NCBI GenBank assembly: GCA_902812365.1
Contig: CADDZC010000020.1
Location: 1 to 51,281 of the forward strand
Reading direction: 5' to 3'
Length of the DNA: 51,281 nucleotides
Source: Acidobacteriota bacterium
Lineage (GTDB): Bacteria > Acidobacteriota > Terriglobia > UBA7540
Shown: piece after piece, positions 8,166 through 17,645 of the stretch
How the letters are laid out: every line of letters starts with the position of its first letter
How positions within the stretch are numbered: position 1 is the stretch's first letter
Program-made: the position numbers and the translations under genes
The notes under the pieces: generated by a model
What the model was told of the DNA's origin: nothing
Seen by the model: only the letters and a program-made list of their open reading frames with translations
The model's database searches: none

Positions 8166-8864
8166 TTAAGATTGTCCATGCACCGTCAGGGGATAATCCA
8201 GACGGATGCGGCAGCGAGTGTCGGGCGGAAGATGGACTTCCCGGCCCCGCGGCCAGAACACTTCGTAGCCGATGAAGGCGGCGGCGCTAAAGGGGAGCGC
8301 GGCTCCCGCCGCCGTCGCGCCGGCGAGCTTGGTGCCCATTGCCGCCAAGCCGCCGACGCCCGTCAGTCCGGCGGCGATCTCCTTCCAGGAAAACCGGCGG
8401 CCTCCCTTCAAGTAGCCCTCGCGGTCAAGCTGCAGGGGGCCGGCGTGTTCTACGCCCGCCAGGACGGCCGTGATGGGCTGCACCTGATTGTCGGGCAGCG
8501 CCACCTGCTCGAAACGGAATCCCAGTTCGGCCGCGCGGTGCAGGCGGCCGGCCGGGCGCAGGCGGGTGATCTCGCCGTAAAGGAGGGTGCCGGAAGGCAG
8601 AGCGACCCGACCGTTGACGTACACCGGTTGCACAATTCGCCCGGCCACCGTGTCGCCGACGCGGCTCGTCCGCGTGTGGATGCCGGAGAGCAGCTCGACC
8701 GTGGTTTCGGTCTCGGCCGGGACCGTCAGCAAGGGCGCGGGGGCCGAACTCGGGGAGGCCATCGCGGCCCGCGTCATCAGCCGCGCCGGAGCCGCCTCCG
8801 CGCCCCGCGACGTCCCGGCGAAAGCCAGAGCCCATACCGCCGCCATGAGGGCCGTCCTCTTCAT
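8166..8864 (-). CDS. Exported protein of unknown function with a VirB10/TrbI-like beta segment
   Basis: A 232-residue protein with a signal peptide (MKRTALMAAVWALAFAG, cleavage near SRGAEA). The middle (about residues 50-140) reads TVELLSGIHTRTSRVGDTV, then VALPSGTLLYGEI. Its pattern of a glycine-rich turn, the phrase 'IPAGT' and alternating hydrophobics resembles the beta-barrel of TrbI/VirB10-like proteins. A hydrophobic Gly/Ala-rich stretch follows near 165-200. I chose ATG 8864 because AAGGAGGTT lies just upstream; the longer reading frame to 9083 has no support. No secretion-system genes lie nearby. I do not recognise a specific function. Confidence 0.75.
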   Translation of the reverse strand: MKRTALMAAVWALAFAGTSRGAEAAPARLMTRAAMASPSSAPAPLLTVPAETETTVELLSGIHTRTSRVGDTVAGRIVQPVYVNGRVALPSGTLLYGEITRLRPAGRLHRAAELGFRFEQVALPDNQVQPITAVLAGVEHAGPLQLDREGYLKGGRRFSWKEIAAGLTGVGGLAAMGTKLAGATAAGAALPFSAAAFIGYEVFWPRGREVHLPPDTRCRIRLDYPLTVHGQS

Positions 8865-9128
8865 AGCCTCAACCTCCTTGAATCCTGGGACTGAGAACCG
8901 GCGGCCGACGTGAACGCCGTCCCTCGCGGCGCACAAGCGCTCACCGAAGCGTGCTCTCTCCCCCTCAGCGCACTCTGGCCGCCGACGGCAAGATTGTGCC
9001 TGTTCGCAAACCGGAAAGCAAGGGCGGGTTTTCGAAAAGCCGGGCGCCGAGCCGCCCGGAGTACCGTCCCCGGGGTGGCTCATGCTATATTCCGCCGGGA
9101 CAGCCGGGTGGTTGCCGGAGATCGAACG

Positions 9129-11183
9129 ATGCGGATTCTCACAAGACTCTTATGGTTTGCGATCGCCGCCCTCGCCGCCGTAGCGCTCGGCCTGGTGGCC
9201 GCGGTTCACGGGGAGCCGGTCAATGCCGTGTGGTTAGTGGCGGCGGCGGCCTGCGTTTATGCCCTCGGTTACCGCTTTTACAGCCGCTGGATCGCCGTCC
9301 GGGTGCTCGAACTGAACGATCAGCGGGCCACCCCGGCCGAGCGCCTGGATGACGGCCGCGACTTTGTCCCCACCAACAAGTGGGTGTTGTTCGGGCATCA
9401 CTTTGCCGCCATTGCCGGCCCCGGACCGCTGGTGGGCCCGATTCTGGCCGCGCAATTCGGATACTTGCCCGGCACGTTGTGGATTGTGCTGGGCGGCGTG
9501 CTGGGCGGCTGTGTCCAGGACTTCGTCACCCTGTTCTGTTCGATCCGTCGCAACGGCAAATCGCTGGGCCAGATGGCCAAAGAAGAGATCAGCGAGATAG
9601 GTGGCTGGACGGCGCTCGTGGGGGTGCTGGCCATCATGATTATTCTCATCGCCGTCGTCGCCCTGGTGATTGTGAACGCGCTCAAGGCCAGCCCCTGGGG
9701 TCTGTTTACGATCGCCGCCACCGTCCCCATTGCTCTGCTGGTGGGCGTCTATCTGCGCTTTCTGCGTCCGGGCCGCGTGCTTGAAGCTTCGCTCGTGGGG
9801 TTCGTTCTGGTCGTGGCGGCAGTGATGGGCGGCAAGTACGTCGCCGAGTCTTCGCGGCTGGCCCCCTACTTTACGCAAGGCGGTGTGGCGCTGGCTTGGA
9901 TGATTATCCTCTATGGCTTTGCCGCCTCGGTGCTGCCCGTCTGGCTGCTGCTTGCCCCGCGCGACTACCTGAGCACGTTCATCAAGCTCGGCACGATCGC
10001 CGCGCTCGCGCTCGGCATCCTGGTGGCCCATCCCCCGATGCTGTTGCCTCCCCTCACCCGCTTCACCGACGGTACGGGGCCGATCTTTGCCGGCAAGGTC
10101 TTCCCCTTTTGCTTTATTACCATCGCCTGCGGCGCGATCTCGGGATTTCATTCCCTCATCGCGAGCGGCACAACGCCCAAGCTGATTACCAAAGAGAGCC
10201 AGGCCCGGCTCATCGGTTACGGCAGCATGATGATGGAGTCGTTTGTCGGCGTCATGGCCATGGTGGCGGCGACCGTGTTGCGCCCGGGGGTCTATTTTGC
10301 CATCAACAGTCCGGCCGGAGTGGTCGGGGCGACGGCGGAAAAGGCGGTGGCCACGATCTCGGGCTGGGGGTTCCCCGTCACCACCGAGACGATGCGGGAA
10401 CTGGCGGCCCGCGTGGGCGAACTGACGCTATTGAACCGCACCGGGGGAGCGCCGTCGCTCGCCGTGGGGATGGCCCATATCTTCGGGCGGACGCTCGGCT
10501 GGGCCGGCCTCGAGCCTCTCTGGTACCACTTCGCCATCATGTTCGAAGCTTTGTTCATCCTCACCGTGCTCGATGCCGGCACGCGGGTGGGCCGCTTCAT
10601 GCTTCAGGACCTGCTGGGCCACCTCTGGAAGCCGCTCGGCCGCACCAGCTGGTACCCGGGCGTGGTGGCGACGAGCGCCCTCATCTGCGCCGCATGGGGC
10701 TATTTCCTGGTTCAAGGCGTTGTCGATCCGCTCGGCGGCATCAATAGCTTATGGCCGCTCTTCGGCATTTCCAACCAGCTTTTGGCGGCCATCGCCCTCT
10801 GCGTGGCCACGACGATCCTCATCAAAATGGGCAAGCGGCGTTACGCCGGGGTCACGCTCGGCCCCCTGGCGTGGCTGGTTGCCGTCACGATGACGGCCAG
10901 CTACGAGAAGATTTGGCATCCTGACCCGCACATCGGCTTTCTGGCGCAGGCCGCCAGCCTCCGCGCGCAGTTGGCTGCCGGAGCCATTCCGGCGGCCAAG
11001 GCGGCGGCCACTGAGAGGCTGATCGTGAACCTGCATCTCGACGCCGTGGTCACCATCATTTTTGCGCTGCTCGTGCTCCTGATCCTGTTCGAGTCGGCGC
11101 GGCTGTGGTGGATGTACGCGGCCGGACGCAAGGAGCCGGTGCTGAACGAGGCACCGATGGAGGTCTCGCGGATTACGGCATGA
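9129..11183 (+). CDS. cstA: CstA-family carbon starvation protein (peptide/pyruvate transporter)
   Basis: A 684-residue polytopic inner-membrane protein with well over a dozen hydrophobic segments. Family landmarks include [28 protein letters not shown] and [13 protein letters not shown] in the first third, [16 protein letters not shown] in the middle, and [16 protein letters not shown] near the end. CstA proteins import peptides or pyruvate when carbon is short. The start is ATG 9129, where the first hydrophobic segment begins; the in-frame stretch back to 8910 is non-coding by composition. Its stop overlaps a possible ATG of the YbdD gene (ATGA), supporting a two-gene operon. Confidence 0.95.
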   Translation: MRILTRLLWFAIAALAAVALGLVAAVHGEPVNAVWLVAAAACVYALGYRFYSRWIAVRVLELNDQRATPAERLDDGRDFVPTNKWVLFGHHFAAIAGPGPLVGPILAAQFGYLPGTLWIVLGGVLGGCVQDFVTLFCSIRRNGKSLGQMAKEEISEIGGWTALVGVLAIMIILIAVVALVIVNALKASPWGLFTIAATVPIALLVGVYLRFLRPGRVLEASLVGFVLVVAAVMGGKYVAESSRLAPYFTQGGVALAWMIILYGFAASVLPVWLLLAPRDYLSTFIKLGTIAALALGILVAHPPMLLPPLTRFTDGTGPIFAGKVFPFCFITIACGAISGFHSLIASGTTPKLITKESQARLIGYGSMMMESFVGVMAMVAATVLRPGVYFAINSPAGVVGATAEKAVATISGWGFPVTTETMRELAARVGELTLLNRTGGAPSLAVGMAHIFGRTLGWAGLEPLWYHFAIMFEALFILTVLDAGTRVGRFMLQDLLGHLWKPLGRTSWYPGVVATSALICAAWGYFLVQGVVDPLGGINSLWPLFGISNQLLAAIALCVATTILIKMGKRRYAGVTLGPLAWLVAVTMTASYEKIWHPDPHIGFLAQAASLRAQLAAGAIPAAKAAATERLIVNLHLDAVVTIIFALLVLLILFESARLWWMYAAGRKEPVLNEAPMEVSRITA

Positions 11184-11272
11184 GGGCCGACTCTCAAGCT
11201 CGGGCCGAGGCCGGTGCGAACGGCTCGCTCCGGTCGCCGAAGCCGGCGGATAGCCCCGCCGGGAGGGTTGAG

Positions 11273-11455
11273 ATGACTCGATGGCGCGAGGTGATCCAGG
11301 CACTGTGGAAGTTCCTGGAAGGGGCGACGGGCGAAAACGCGTACGCGCGTTATCAGGAGGACGCGGTGGAAAGAGGAGAGCCCGTCCTGACGCCCGCGGC
11401 GTTCTACGCCGCCAATGTCGAGAAGAAATATTCGGGTATCGGCCGCTGCTGCTGA
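11273..11455 (+). CDS. ybdD: YbdD/YjiX family small protein (DUF466), CstA partner
   Basis: A 60-residue protein that ends in the family hallmark GIGRCC and has the conserved core ENAYARYQED with the helix before AAFYAANVEKKYSG. Small YbdD/YjiX proteins are encoded directly after cstA/btsT-type transporters and are thought to assist transport. I start at ATG 11273, preceded by GGGAGGG at six bases. A longer reading frame from ATG 11180, overlapping the cstA stop, would add 31 low-complexity residues and cannot be ruled out. Position and C-terminus make the assignment secure. Confidence 0.88.
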   Translation: MTRWREVIQALWKFLEGATGENAYARYQEDAVERGEPVLTPAAFYAANVEKKYSGIGRCC

Positions 11456-11822
11456 CCCAAGGCCCAGCGGCCGGCCGGGCGATTTGCGTTCAGGCGGCCC
11501 GCAGAGCGATCGTTGGGAGCGCCCGGCTACCGCCCTACCACCCCCGGCGAATACTGGCGTGTAGAGCATGGTTACACGGAAAGGCGAGGCCTTCCCTTGG
11601 CCCAGCCGGGACGATTTTCAGCCCTTTACGGCCGCCTGTGGCACTTTTCGGGGCGAAATCCACGCCTCGGACCGCCCGGGTGGCCGCTCCGCGGCGATCG
11701 AAAGGGGGAGGGAACGGCGATGCTGCGGTTGAGAGGGCTACACAGACGGGGCTGCGCGATTCCAAAATTGAAATATGATTTTTCATAGATTATCCCCCCC
11801 AGTCAGAGCACTCTAAACATAC

Positions 11823-11832
11823 TACAATTGTA
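11823..11832. promoter_or_regulatory. 10-bp perfect palindrome TACAATTGTA
   Basis: A self-complementary 10-mer in the AT-rich region 177 bases before the receptor start. The left half (TACAAT) also resembles a -10 box, but no convincing -35 lies at the right distance. It could be an operator; alone it is short enough to arise by chance in AT-rich DNA. Confidence 0.3.
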
Positions 11833-11866
11833 ATTTATTAGCTGCCCAGCGGATAGAGTCGGCCCT

Positions 11867-11885
11867 TAATGTTTACATAACATTA
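11867..11885. promoter_or_regulatory. Inverted repeat TAATGTT-N5-AACATTA, candidate operator
   Basis: Seven-base arms match perfectly around a five-base spacer (TACAT), giving a dyad of the size bound by dimeric helix-turn-helix regulators. It lies about 124 bases before the start of the TonB receptor in the only strongly AT-rich stretch of this gap. The regulator is unknown. Confidence 0.45.
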
Positions 11886-12008
11886 GATTTGGAAATTGAT
11901 TTGCCCTGGGCCCTCCCCGGAGGGAGACGGGAGCCGGAATTGGCCCTGTTATCACGTTATGTCAATAGGAACGAAATGGGTTCCACGGTGAAACCGGGGA
12001 GGTCGGCA

Positions 12009-15000
12009 ATGAGAAGATGGGTGTGGCTGACGGCGATCTTGTGCGGCGTTAGCATCACGGGCTGGACTCAGGACACGGCGACGATTGTGGGCACGGTCAT
12101 GGACACCACAGGAGCCGTCATCCCGGGTGCCAAGGTGACGGTGGAAAACGCCGACAAGGGCTATGTACGTCATCTCGTTACAGACTCAGCGGGCATGTAC
12201 CGGTCATCCGCTGTGCCGATTGGTAATTACACCGTGACGGCGGAAGCGGAAGGCTTCCAAAAGCTGGTGCAATCGGGCATCACCCTGAGCGTCGGTCAAA
12301 TCCAGCGGGTGGACCTGAAACTGAGCGTCGGCCAAGTGACTCAGGAAGTGACGGTGACCGGAAACGTGCCGCACGTTCAGACCGAGACGGCAGCATTATC
12401 AGACGTTGTGACCGGTGAGCAGATTTCTCAACTGGAGCTCAACGGCCGCAACTTCGTCACTCTCGCCACCCTGGTGCCGGGCGCGGTGCCGGATAATGGT
12501 TTGGATACCTCCCACGTCGGAGTCTACGGGAACAACAATATCTCCTTTAACGGCAGCCGGATGCAGTACAACAACTGGGAGATCGACGGAGGCAATAACA
12601 CCGACGAAGGCTCCGCTTCAACCTTCAATACTTATCCGAACCTGGACACCATCGCCGAGTTCCGGATTTCGACTTCGAACTACGGCGCCGACATGGGGAA
12701 GCATGCTGGGGCGACCATCGAGGTGGCCACCAAGTCCGGCACGCGGGATTTTCATGGCGACGCCTTCGAGTTTGTGCGCAACGACCACTTTGACGCCAAC
12801 GATTTCTTCATCAACCGCACGCCCTGGACCAGCCTGAACGTCCAGGCCAATTGCGGCGGCCGCGCCCACGGGCCGTGCAACGCCCCCAAGACGCCTTTGA
12901 AATGGAATGACTACGGATACACTTTAGGCGGGCCGGTCTACATCCCTGGGCATTACAACACGGATAAATCGAAGACCTTCTTCTTCTGGTCCGAGGACTG
13001 GCGCGCTTACCGGGAGGGCCAAGTTATCTCGAGCCCCGTGCCCAGCCTTCTCGAGCGCAAGGGAGACTTTAGCCAGTGCGACCCGAAGTCTCCGAATTAC
13101 AACCCGGTAGTCGCCAGCGGCTGCGTGCTCCCGACCGTCAACGGCGTGACCTATGATAGCATTGCGCAGATCCCGGGCGTCAACCCGCAGGCCGTCACCA
13201 ACGCCACCGATCTGCTGAATGCCCTGGTGCCTTTGCCCAACAGCGGGCCGGCCGGCTGGACCCTGGCCTCGACCACGGCCACCAACTGGCGGCAAGAGCA
13301 GATTCGCGTTGACCAGAATATCAGCGACAAGACTTCGGCCTTTGTCCGCTACACCCAGGACGCCTGGGACACGCTGGCGGTGCCGGCGCTGTGGACGGGG
13401 TCGAGCTTCGACACCATCAAGACTCCGTTCGAGGGGCCGGGCAAGAGCGCCGTCTTCCATTTAACCCACACCTTCACCCCGACCTTGATGAACGAGTTCA
13501 TCATGAGCTATACGGTCGACCACATCGTGCTCCACAATCAGGCGGCCGATTCGGTGGCGGGCTCGATCAACCGCCCCTCCAACTTCGTGCTGAACCACTT
13601 CTTCCCGGCCAACGCCGGCAATCCGCTCCTGCCCGCGGTTTCCGTCGGCGGTGGCGGCCCCGCTTTTTACGAGGATGCGGGCAATCGCCCCTGGTTCAAC
13701 TCCAACCCCATCATCGAGTGGAAGGATAATGTGGCCTGGGTGCGGGGAAATCATCAGTTGAAGTTCGGATTTTTCCTCGAGAAATATCGCAAAAACGAGC
13801 AGTTCGGCACCGACACCCAGGGGATTTTAACCTTCAGCGGCAGTTCCCCGATCAGTTCCGGCAACGGTTTGGCCGACATGTTTCTGGGCAATATCGCGCA
13901 GTACCAGGAGGGCACGGAGACTTTGAACGGCGTCCCGGTCGGCGGTTATCCCAAGGGCCACTGGCGAATGACCGATTTTGAGCCGTACTTTCAGGATACC
14001 TGGAAGGTGGCTTCCCGCCTGACGCTCGATCTCGGCCTGCGCTATTATTGGTACACGCGCATCCACGACGTTACCCGCCCGACGGTCGATTCCGGGTTCT
14101 TGCCCAGCCAGTTTAATCCCGCGCGCGAAGCGCCGCTGGCGAACAGCCCCCTCGGCCCGGTGATTGTGCCCGGGACGGGCCACGATTACACGACCTTCGG
14201 CAACGGCCTCGTCGAGTGCGGTCATAACGGAATTCCGCCCGGCTGCCAGCTTGGCAACACGGCTCTGAACTTCGCGCCGCGCTTCGGCTTTGCCTGGGAC
14301 CCGACCGGCACCGGGCGCTGGTCGGTGCGGGGAGGCTACGGCATCTATTTCGAGTCGGGGAACGGGAACGAAGCCCAGGCCGAGGGCGGCGAAGGCAATC
14401 CGCCGGTCGCGCTGAGCCCCTCGAACTTCAACGTTGTAGGCTACAGCAGCATCGTCCCGATCTTCTCGAACGGCCGCTACTCCGCTCCGTTCGGCGTCAC
14501 CAGCTACACGGCGTGGCCCTATGACCAAGGGTGGCCTTACGAGCAGCAGTACAGCTTGAGCGTGCAGCACCAGTTGACCAACAATGACCTCTTCACCGTC
14601 GCTTACGTCGGCATGCTCGGGCGTCACCTCGCCACTGGTCGCTATTTCAACCAGATTCCGGTGGGGGTGAAAACCGAAACCGTCCCGGCGCTGGCCGGCC
14701 TGACCGGTACCAAGCCCGGTTTCGCGGGCGTTCCCGGCGATGCCGGTCAGACCCTCTGCAACTCCTCCGGCGTCTGCAACGTGCAGGAGGCCATGATTTA
14801 CAACGAAGTGCCCAGCAGCTTCTTCCAGCCCTATTCCGATTACAGCATCTTTATGAAGCAGAATACGGCGGTTTCCAGTTACAACGCCCTGCAGGCGGAC
14901 TACCGTCACACCTTCAGCCACGGACTTAGCTTTCAGGCGGCCTACACCTGGTCGCACGCCATCGATGACTCGACGAGCACCTACTTTAACTCCGGCGTCG

Positions 15001-15689
15001 ACAGCTCGAATCTGAGCCGCTGGAGGGCGACCTCGGACCTCAACCGCACTCACGTGCTGACGATGAACTACATTTACGACCTGCCGTTCTTCAAAAACAG
15101 CGGCAGCCCGTTCCTTCGCCAAGCGCTCGGAGGTTGGGAAGTGAGCGGCATCACCACGTTCTTCAGCGGCGAGCCGGTCAACTTCAGTTGCGGCGTTCAG
15201 GGCTACAACAACGGCATCGGCGCCGGCGTGCAGTGCAACAGCGTCGGCCCGGTCAAAATCCACAAGGGGACGTTTAACGATCCGACGTACGGGCCCACTC
15301 CGACATGGTGGGATCCGAATACGATCACCGAGCCGACGTTTGGGCAGCTGTTTGCCAACGGCGAGCCGGGCATGTTTGGCTATCTGGGCCGCAACGTGCT
15401 CACGGGTCCGGGCCGCAACAATACGGACCTGGCGCTGATGAAGAACTTCAGTCTCCCTTGGTTCAACGGCGAGCACTCCACCCTGCAGTTTCGCTGGGAG
15501 ACGTTTGACACCTTCAACCATCCGCAGTGGAAGGGGTTCAACTACGGATGCAGCGGAAGCCCGAATCTGAACGGCACGCCAGCCTTCGGGCGCCCCTGCG
15601 GCGGCGCGACCTACAACCTCGGCAACGGCGAGGTCAATAGCGATTGGGGGCCGCGAGTCATGCAACTGGGGTTGAAATTCATCTTCTGA
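12009..15689 (+). CDS. TonB-dependent receptor, Oar-like, with N-terminal carboxypeptidase-regulatory-like domain
   Basis: A 1226-residue outer-membrane protein. The signal peptide (MRRWVWLTAILCGVSITGWTQ) is followed by a CarboxypepD_reg-like beta-sandwich (about 22-105: ATIVGTVMDTTGAVIPGAKVTVEN). Next come a plug-like segment (ALSDVVTGEQISQLELNGRNF) and a long C-terminal barrel ending in the aromatic strand LGLKFIF, typical of BAM substrates. Such Oar-like receptors are greatly expanded in Acidobacteriota, and their substrates (peptides, glycans, siderophores) are mostly unknown. ATG 12009 is preferred to the frame start at 11889 because it begins a clean signal peptide and follows GGGGAGG. 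No transport partner lies beside it. Confidence 0.92.
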   Translation: MRRWVWLTAILCGVSITGWTQDTATIVGTVMDTTGAVIPGAKVTVENADKGYVRHLVTDSAGMYRSSAVPIGNYTVTAEAEGFQKLVQSGITLSVGQIQRVDLKLSVGQVTQEVTVTGNVPHVQTETAALSDVVTGEQISQLELNGRNFVTLATLVPGAVPDNGLDTSHVGVYGNNNISFNGSRMQYNNWEIDGGNNTDEGSASTFNTYPNLDTIAEFRISTSNYGADMGKHAGATIEVATKSGTRDFHGDAFEFVRNDHFDANDFFINRTPWTSLNVQANCGGRAHGPCNAPKTPLKWNDYGYTLGGPVYIPGHYNTDKSKTFFFWSEDWRAYREGQVISSPVPSLLERKGDFSQCDPKSPNYNPVVASGCVLPTVNGVTYDSIAQIPGVNPQAVTNATDLLNALVPLPNSGPAGWTLASTTATNWRQEQIRVDQNISDKTSAFVRYTQDAWDTLAVPALWTGSSFDTIKTPFEGPGKSAVFHLTHTFTPTLMNEFIMSYTVDHIVLHNQAADSVAGSINRPSNFVLNHFFPANAGNPLLPAVSVGGGGPAFYEDAGNRPWFNSNPIIEWKDNVAWVRGNHQLKFGFFLEKYRKNEQFGTDTQGILTFSGSSPISSGNGLADMFLGNIAQYQEGTETLNGVPVGGYPKGHWRMTDFEPYFQDTWKVASRLTLDLGLRYYWYTRIHDVTRPTVDSGFLPSQFNPAREAPLANSPLGPVIVPGTGHDYTTFGNGLVECGHNGIPPGCQLGNTALNFAPRFGFAWDPTGTGRWSVRGGYGIYFESGNGNEAQAEGGEGNPPVALSPSNFNVVGYSSIVPIFSNGRYSAPFGVTSYTAWPYDQGWPYEQQYSLSVQHQLTNNDLFTVAYVGMLGRHLATGRYFNQIPVGVKTETVPALAGLTGTKPGFAGVPGDAGQTLCNSSGVCNVQEAMIYNEVPSSFFQPYSDYSIFMKQNTAVSSYNALQADYRHTFSHGLSFQAAYTWSHAIDDSTSTYFNSGVDSSNLSRWRATSDLNRTHVLTMNYIYDLPFFKNSGSPFLRQALGGWEVSGITTFFSGEPVNFSCGVQGYNNGIGAGVQCNSVGPVKIHKGTFNDPTYGPTPTWWDPNTITEPTFGQLFANGEPGMFGYLGRNVLTGPGRNNTDLALMKNFSLPWFNGEHSTLQFRWETFDTFNHPQWKGFNYGCSGSPNLNGTPAFGRPCGGATYNLGNGEVNSDWGPRVMQLGLKFIF

Positions 15690-15724
15690 CCGGCCCGCGA
15701 GCGGTGCGCGGCGGGGCGGCTGGC

Positions 15725-17326
15725 CTAGCGGGGGCGGACGGGCCCTTGCGGCAATCCCAGGCGGGCGAGCAGGTGGGCGAAACGAGGGTCGGATCGCAAC
15801 GGGTCAAACGCGGGGTCGGCTTCGAGCCGGGCCAGGCCCGCGTCCCGCTCCTCGTAGGCCCGGTCGAGCGAGGCGAAGGCCGCGTCCTTGTCGCCGAGCG
15901 CCGCATAAACGGCGGCCAGGCGGGAGGCGGGAACGTAGGTGTTGGCAGCGGGCGGCCGGAGCTTCGCCAAGGCCTTTTCGGCGTCCGGTTTTCGGCCGGC
16001 GCGCGCCTCGAATTCTGCTCGCAGCAGTGCGGATTCGAATGGCGGGGCGCTGCCGTCCTCCTTTTCGATCGCCTCGCGGGCCTCGCGGTCCATCCCTTCC
16101 AACTCGTAGACCTCGGCTAAGTTGGCGAGCGCCCAAGCAAGCCGGGGGTCCAGGCGGAGAGCTTTCCGGTACTGCCGGATCGCCTCGCGGTCGGCGCGGG
16201 ACCACTGCCAGATTTCCGCCACGCCGGCATTGGCCGGCGGCGAGAGCGGATCGAGCTCCTGCGCGCGGGACATCTCCCGCATCGCCTCGTCCAGCCGCCC
16301 CAGGCCAGCCAGATAAAAGCCGTACTCCCGGTGGTTGGCGGCGTCATTCGGATCGAGCTCGAGCGCCTTTTGGAATTCGCTTTCAGCCGCTCGCCAGTCG
16401 AACTCATAACAGGCCTGCGCAACGGCCAGCGCCCGGTGGGCCGCGGCCAGCCCGGGATCGAGGGCGAGCGCTTGCCGGGCCGCACTCTGGGCTTCGGGGA
16501 ATGATTGGCGGGGCGCAGTGAAGCCGCCTTCGCCCAGCCGGTTGTCACTGTCCGCAAGTCCGGCGTACGCCCGAGCATAGCGGGGATCGAGCGCGACCGC
16601 CTGGCGGAACCACATTGCGGCCTCCTGCAGGTGGCCCGGACGGCTGCTCTCCCGAGCGTCGCGGCCTCGCAGATAGAATTCATAGGCGGCCGCATTCTCC
16701 GTGTCCGGCCGCGCCAGCCGATCCTGTTCAGCGGCGGCGAGATTCAGTCCCAGTTTGGCGGTGGCGTCCCGGGCGATCTTCCCCGGCAGCAGCGGGAGGT
16801 CCGCCAACGGGCGGCGGCTCTGTTGATGCCAAATCTCGACGCCGCGGCGGGCGTCGACCAGCCTCGCCGCCACGTCCAGGGTTCGGCCCGTAGGCGTCAC
16901 CTCCACGGTCAGGATCGCGCGCACATTGAGCAGTCTCCCCAGCGCGGGCCCATCCAGCATTCGGCCCCGCCAGCGCGCGGCGGTGTTCCAGGGCGTCACT
17001 CGCAATCCGGGGAGGGGAGCCAGGCGCTCGATGACGCTCTCGGCCAATCCGTCGTTCAGAAGCTGGCTGGAGGGATGGGTCGGGGTGAACGGCACAATGG
17101 CCACCGACGCCATCGGCGCGCGGCGCGTCGAGAAGACGTAAACCGCCTCGATCAGCAGCAAAAGGGTCCCGAACGCGAATACGAAGAGGGCGAGCTGTCC
17201 CAAACTGCCGGAGGGTGGGGTTCCGGGCCGGCCGGGCGTCCGCGGGGCCGGGGCGGCCGGTTGGACGGGAATCGCCGGGTGACGGTCAGGCGGTTCCGGT
17301 GGCCATCGAGAACGGTCTCGCGACAC
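15725..17326 (-). CDS. TolB-like/TPR membrane protein (CadC-type architecture without the DNA-binding domain)
   Basis: A 533-residue protein. A proline-rich cytoplasmic head (1-42) precedes one membrane segment (about 43-66). A TolB-like alpha/beta domain follows (75-200: VAIVPFTPTHPSSQLLNDGLAESV then LLNVRAILTVEV), then about six TPR-like repeats to 480 and a tail (FDPLRSDPRFAHLLARLGL) seen in TPR proteins fused to regulators. In Acidobacteriota this layout is often preceded by a winged-helix or kinase domain, absent here. GTG 17326 has GGAGG six bases upstream, so the short head appears genuine. It is likely an envelope scaffold or sensor, divergent from the radical SAM gene. Confidence 0.82.
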   Translation of the reverse strand: MSRDRSRWPPEPPDRHPAIPVQPAAPAPRTPGRPGTPPSGSLGQLALFVFAFGTLLLLIEAVYVFSTRRAPMASVAIVPFTPTHPSSQLLNDGLAESVIERLAPLPGLRVTPWNTAARWRGRMLDGPALGRLLNVRAILTVEVTPTGRTLDVAARLVDARRGVEIWHQQSRRPLADLPLLPGKIARDATAKLGLNLAAAEQDRLARPDTENAAAYEFYLRGRDARESSRPGHLQEAAMWFRQAVALDPRYARAYAGLADSDNRLGEGGFTAPRQSFPEAQSAARQALALDPGLAAAHRALAVAQACYEFDWRAAESEFQKALELDPNDAANHREYGFYLAGLGRLDEAMREMSRAQELDPLSPPANAGVAEIWQWSRADREAIRQYRKALRLDPRLAWALANLAEVYELEGMDREAREAIEKEDGSAPPFESALLRAEFEARAGRKPDAEKALAKLRPPAANTYVPASRLAAVYAALGDKDAAFASLDRAYEERDAGLARLEADPAFDPLRSDPRFAHLLARLGLPQGPVRPR

Positions 17327-17645
17327 CGCTTTCCTCCGAGAGCGCGTTTTGAGCGACGCTGTCTTCCCGATTGTGCTATGCTAAGGGCGGTAAAGTAAAC
17401 GTTCACCCGACTTACGTTCGCCGGGGTAGGACGGGAGAATGGGGTGCAGTCAGGATACCGAAGCCTAGCCGCCGGTTTATTTTCGATCTCCGGTTTATGT
17501 TCTCGCATCCCGGCGCGGCCGGCGATCCGAACCGGCCACCGCCTCCACCCGCCATTTACCGCCAATTGTCGACAGGGCGCCGGCCTGCGCTGGCTCAGCC
17601 GATCACCCTGGGGCTAGTCTGACAGACGAGAGAGAGTTGCCGATC
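17327..17645. other. 319-bp divergent intergenic region
   Basis: This gap separates the divergent TPR protein and radical SAM genes and should hold both promoters. A short forward open frame (17371-17622) lacks a ribosome site and has no recognisable domain. I see no RNA gene and no strong inverted repeat. Confidence 0.5.

Larger units (their letters stand above)
11456..12008. other. 553-bp intergenic region: decaying GC-rich half, AT-rich regulatory half
   Basis: The first part (to about 11760) is GC-rich and has short open frames, but none shows a ribosome site, a domain or consistent codon bias. From about 11761 the DNA turns AT-rich and contains two palindromes (11823-11832 and 11867-11885), as expected for the control region of the TonB receptor. 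I see no tRNA or small protein gene. Confidence 0.55.

Noticed and set aside
11281-11788. Open frames between the YbdD gene and the TonB receptor
   Set aside because: No ribosome site, no domain and inconsistent codon use; treated as intergenic.
13827-15665. 612-residue open frame antisense to the first TonB receptor
   Set aside because: High-GC antisense shadow: no ribosome site, no domain, and the sense strand encodes a clear receptor with signal peptide and terminal beta-signal.
17371-17622. Small forward open frame before the radical SAM gene
   Set aside because: No ribosome site or recognisable domain; lies in a divergent promoter region.
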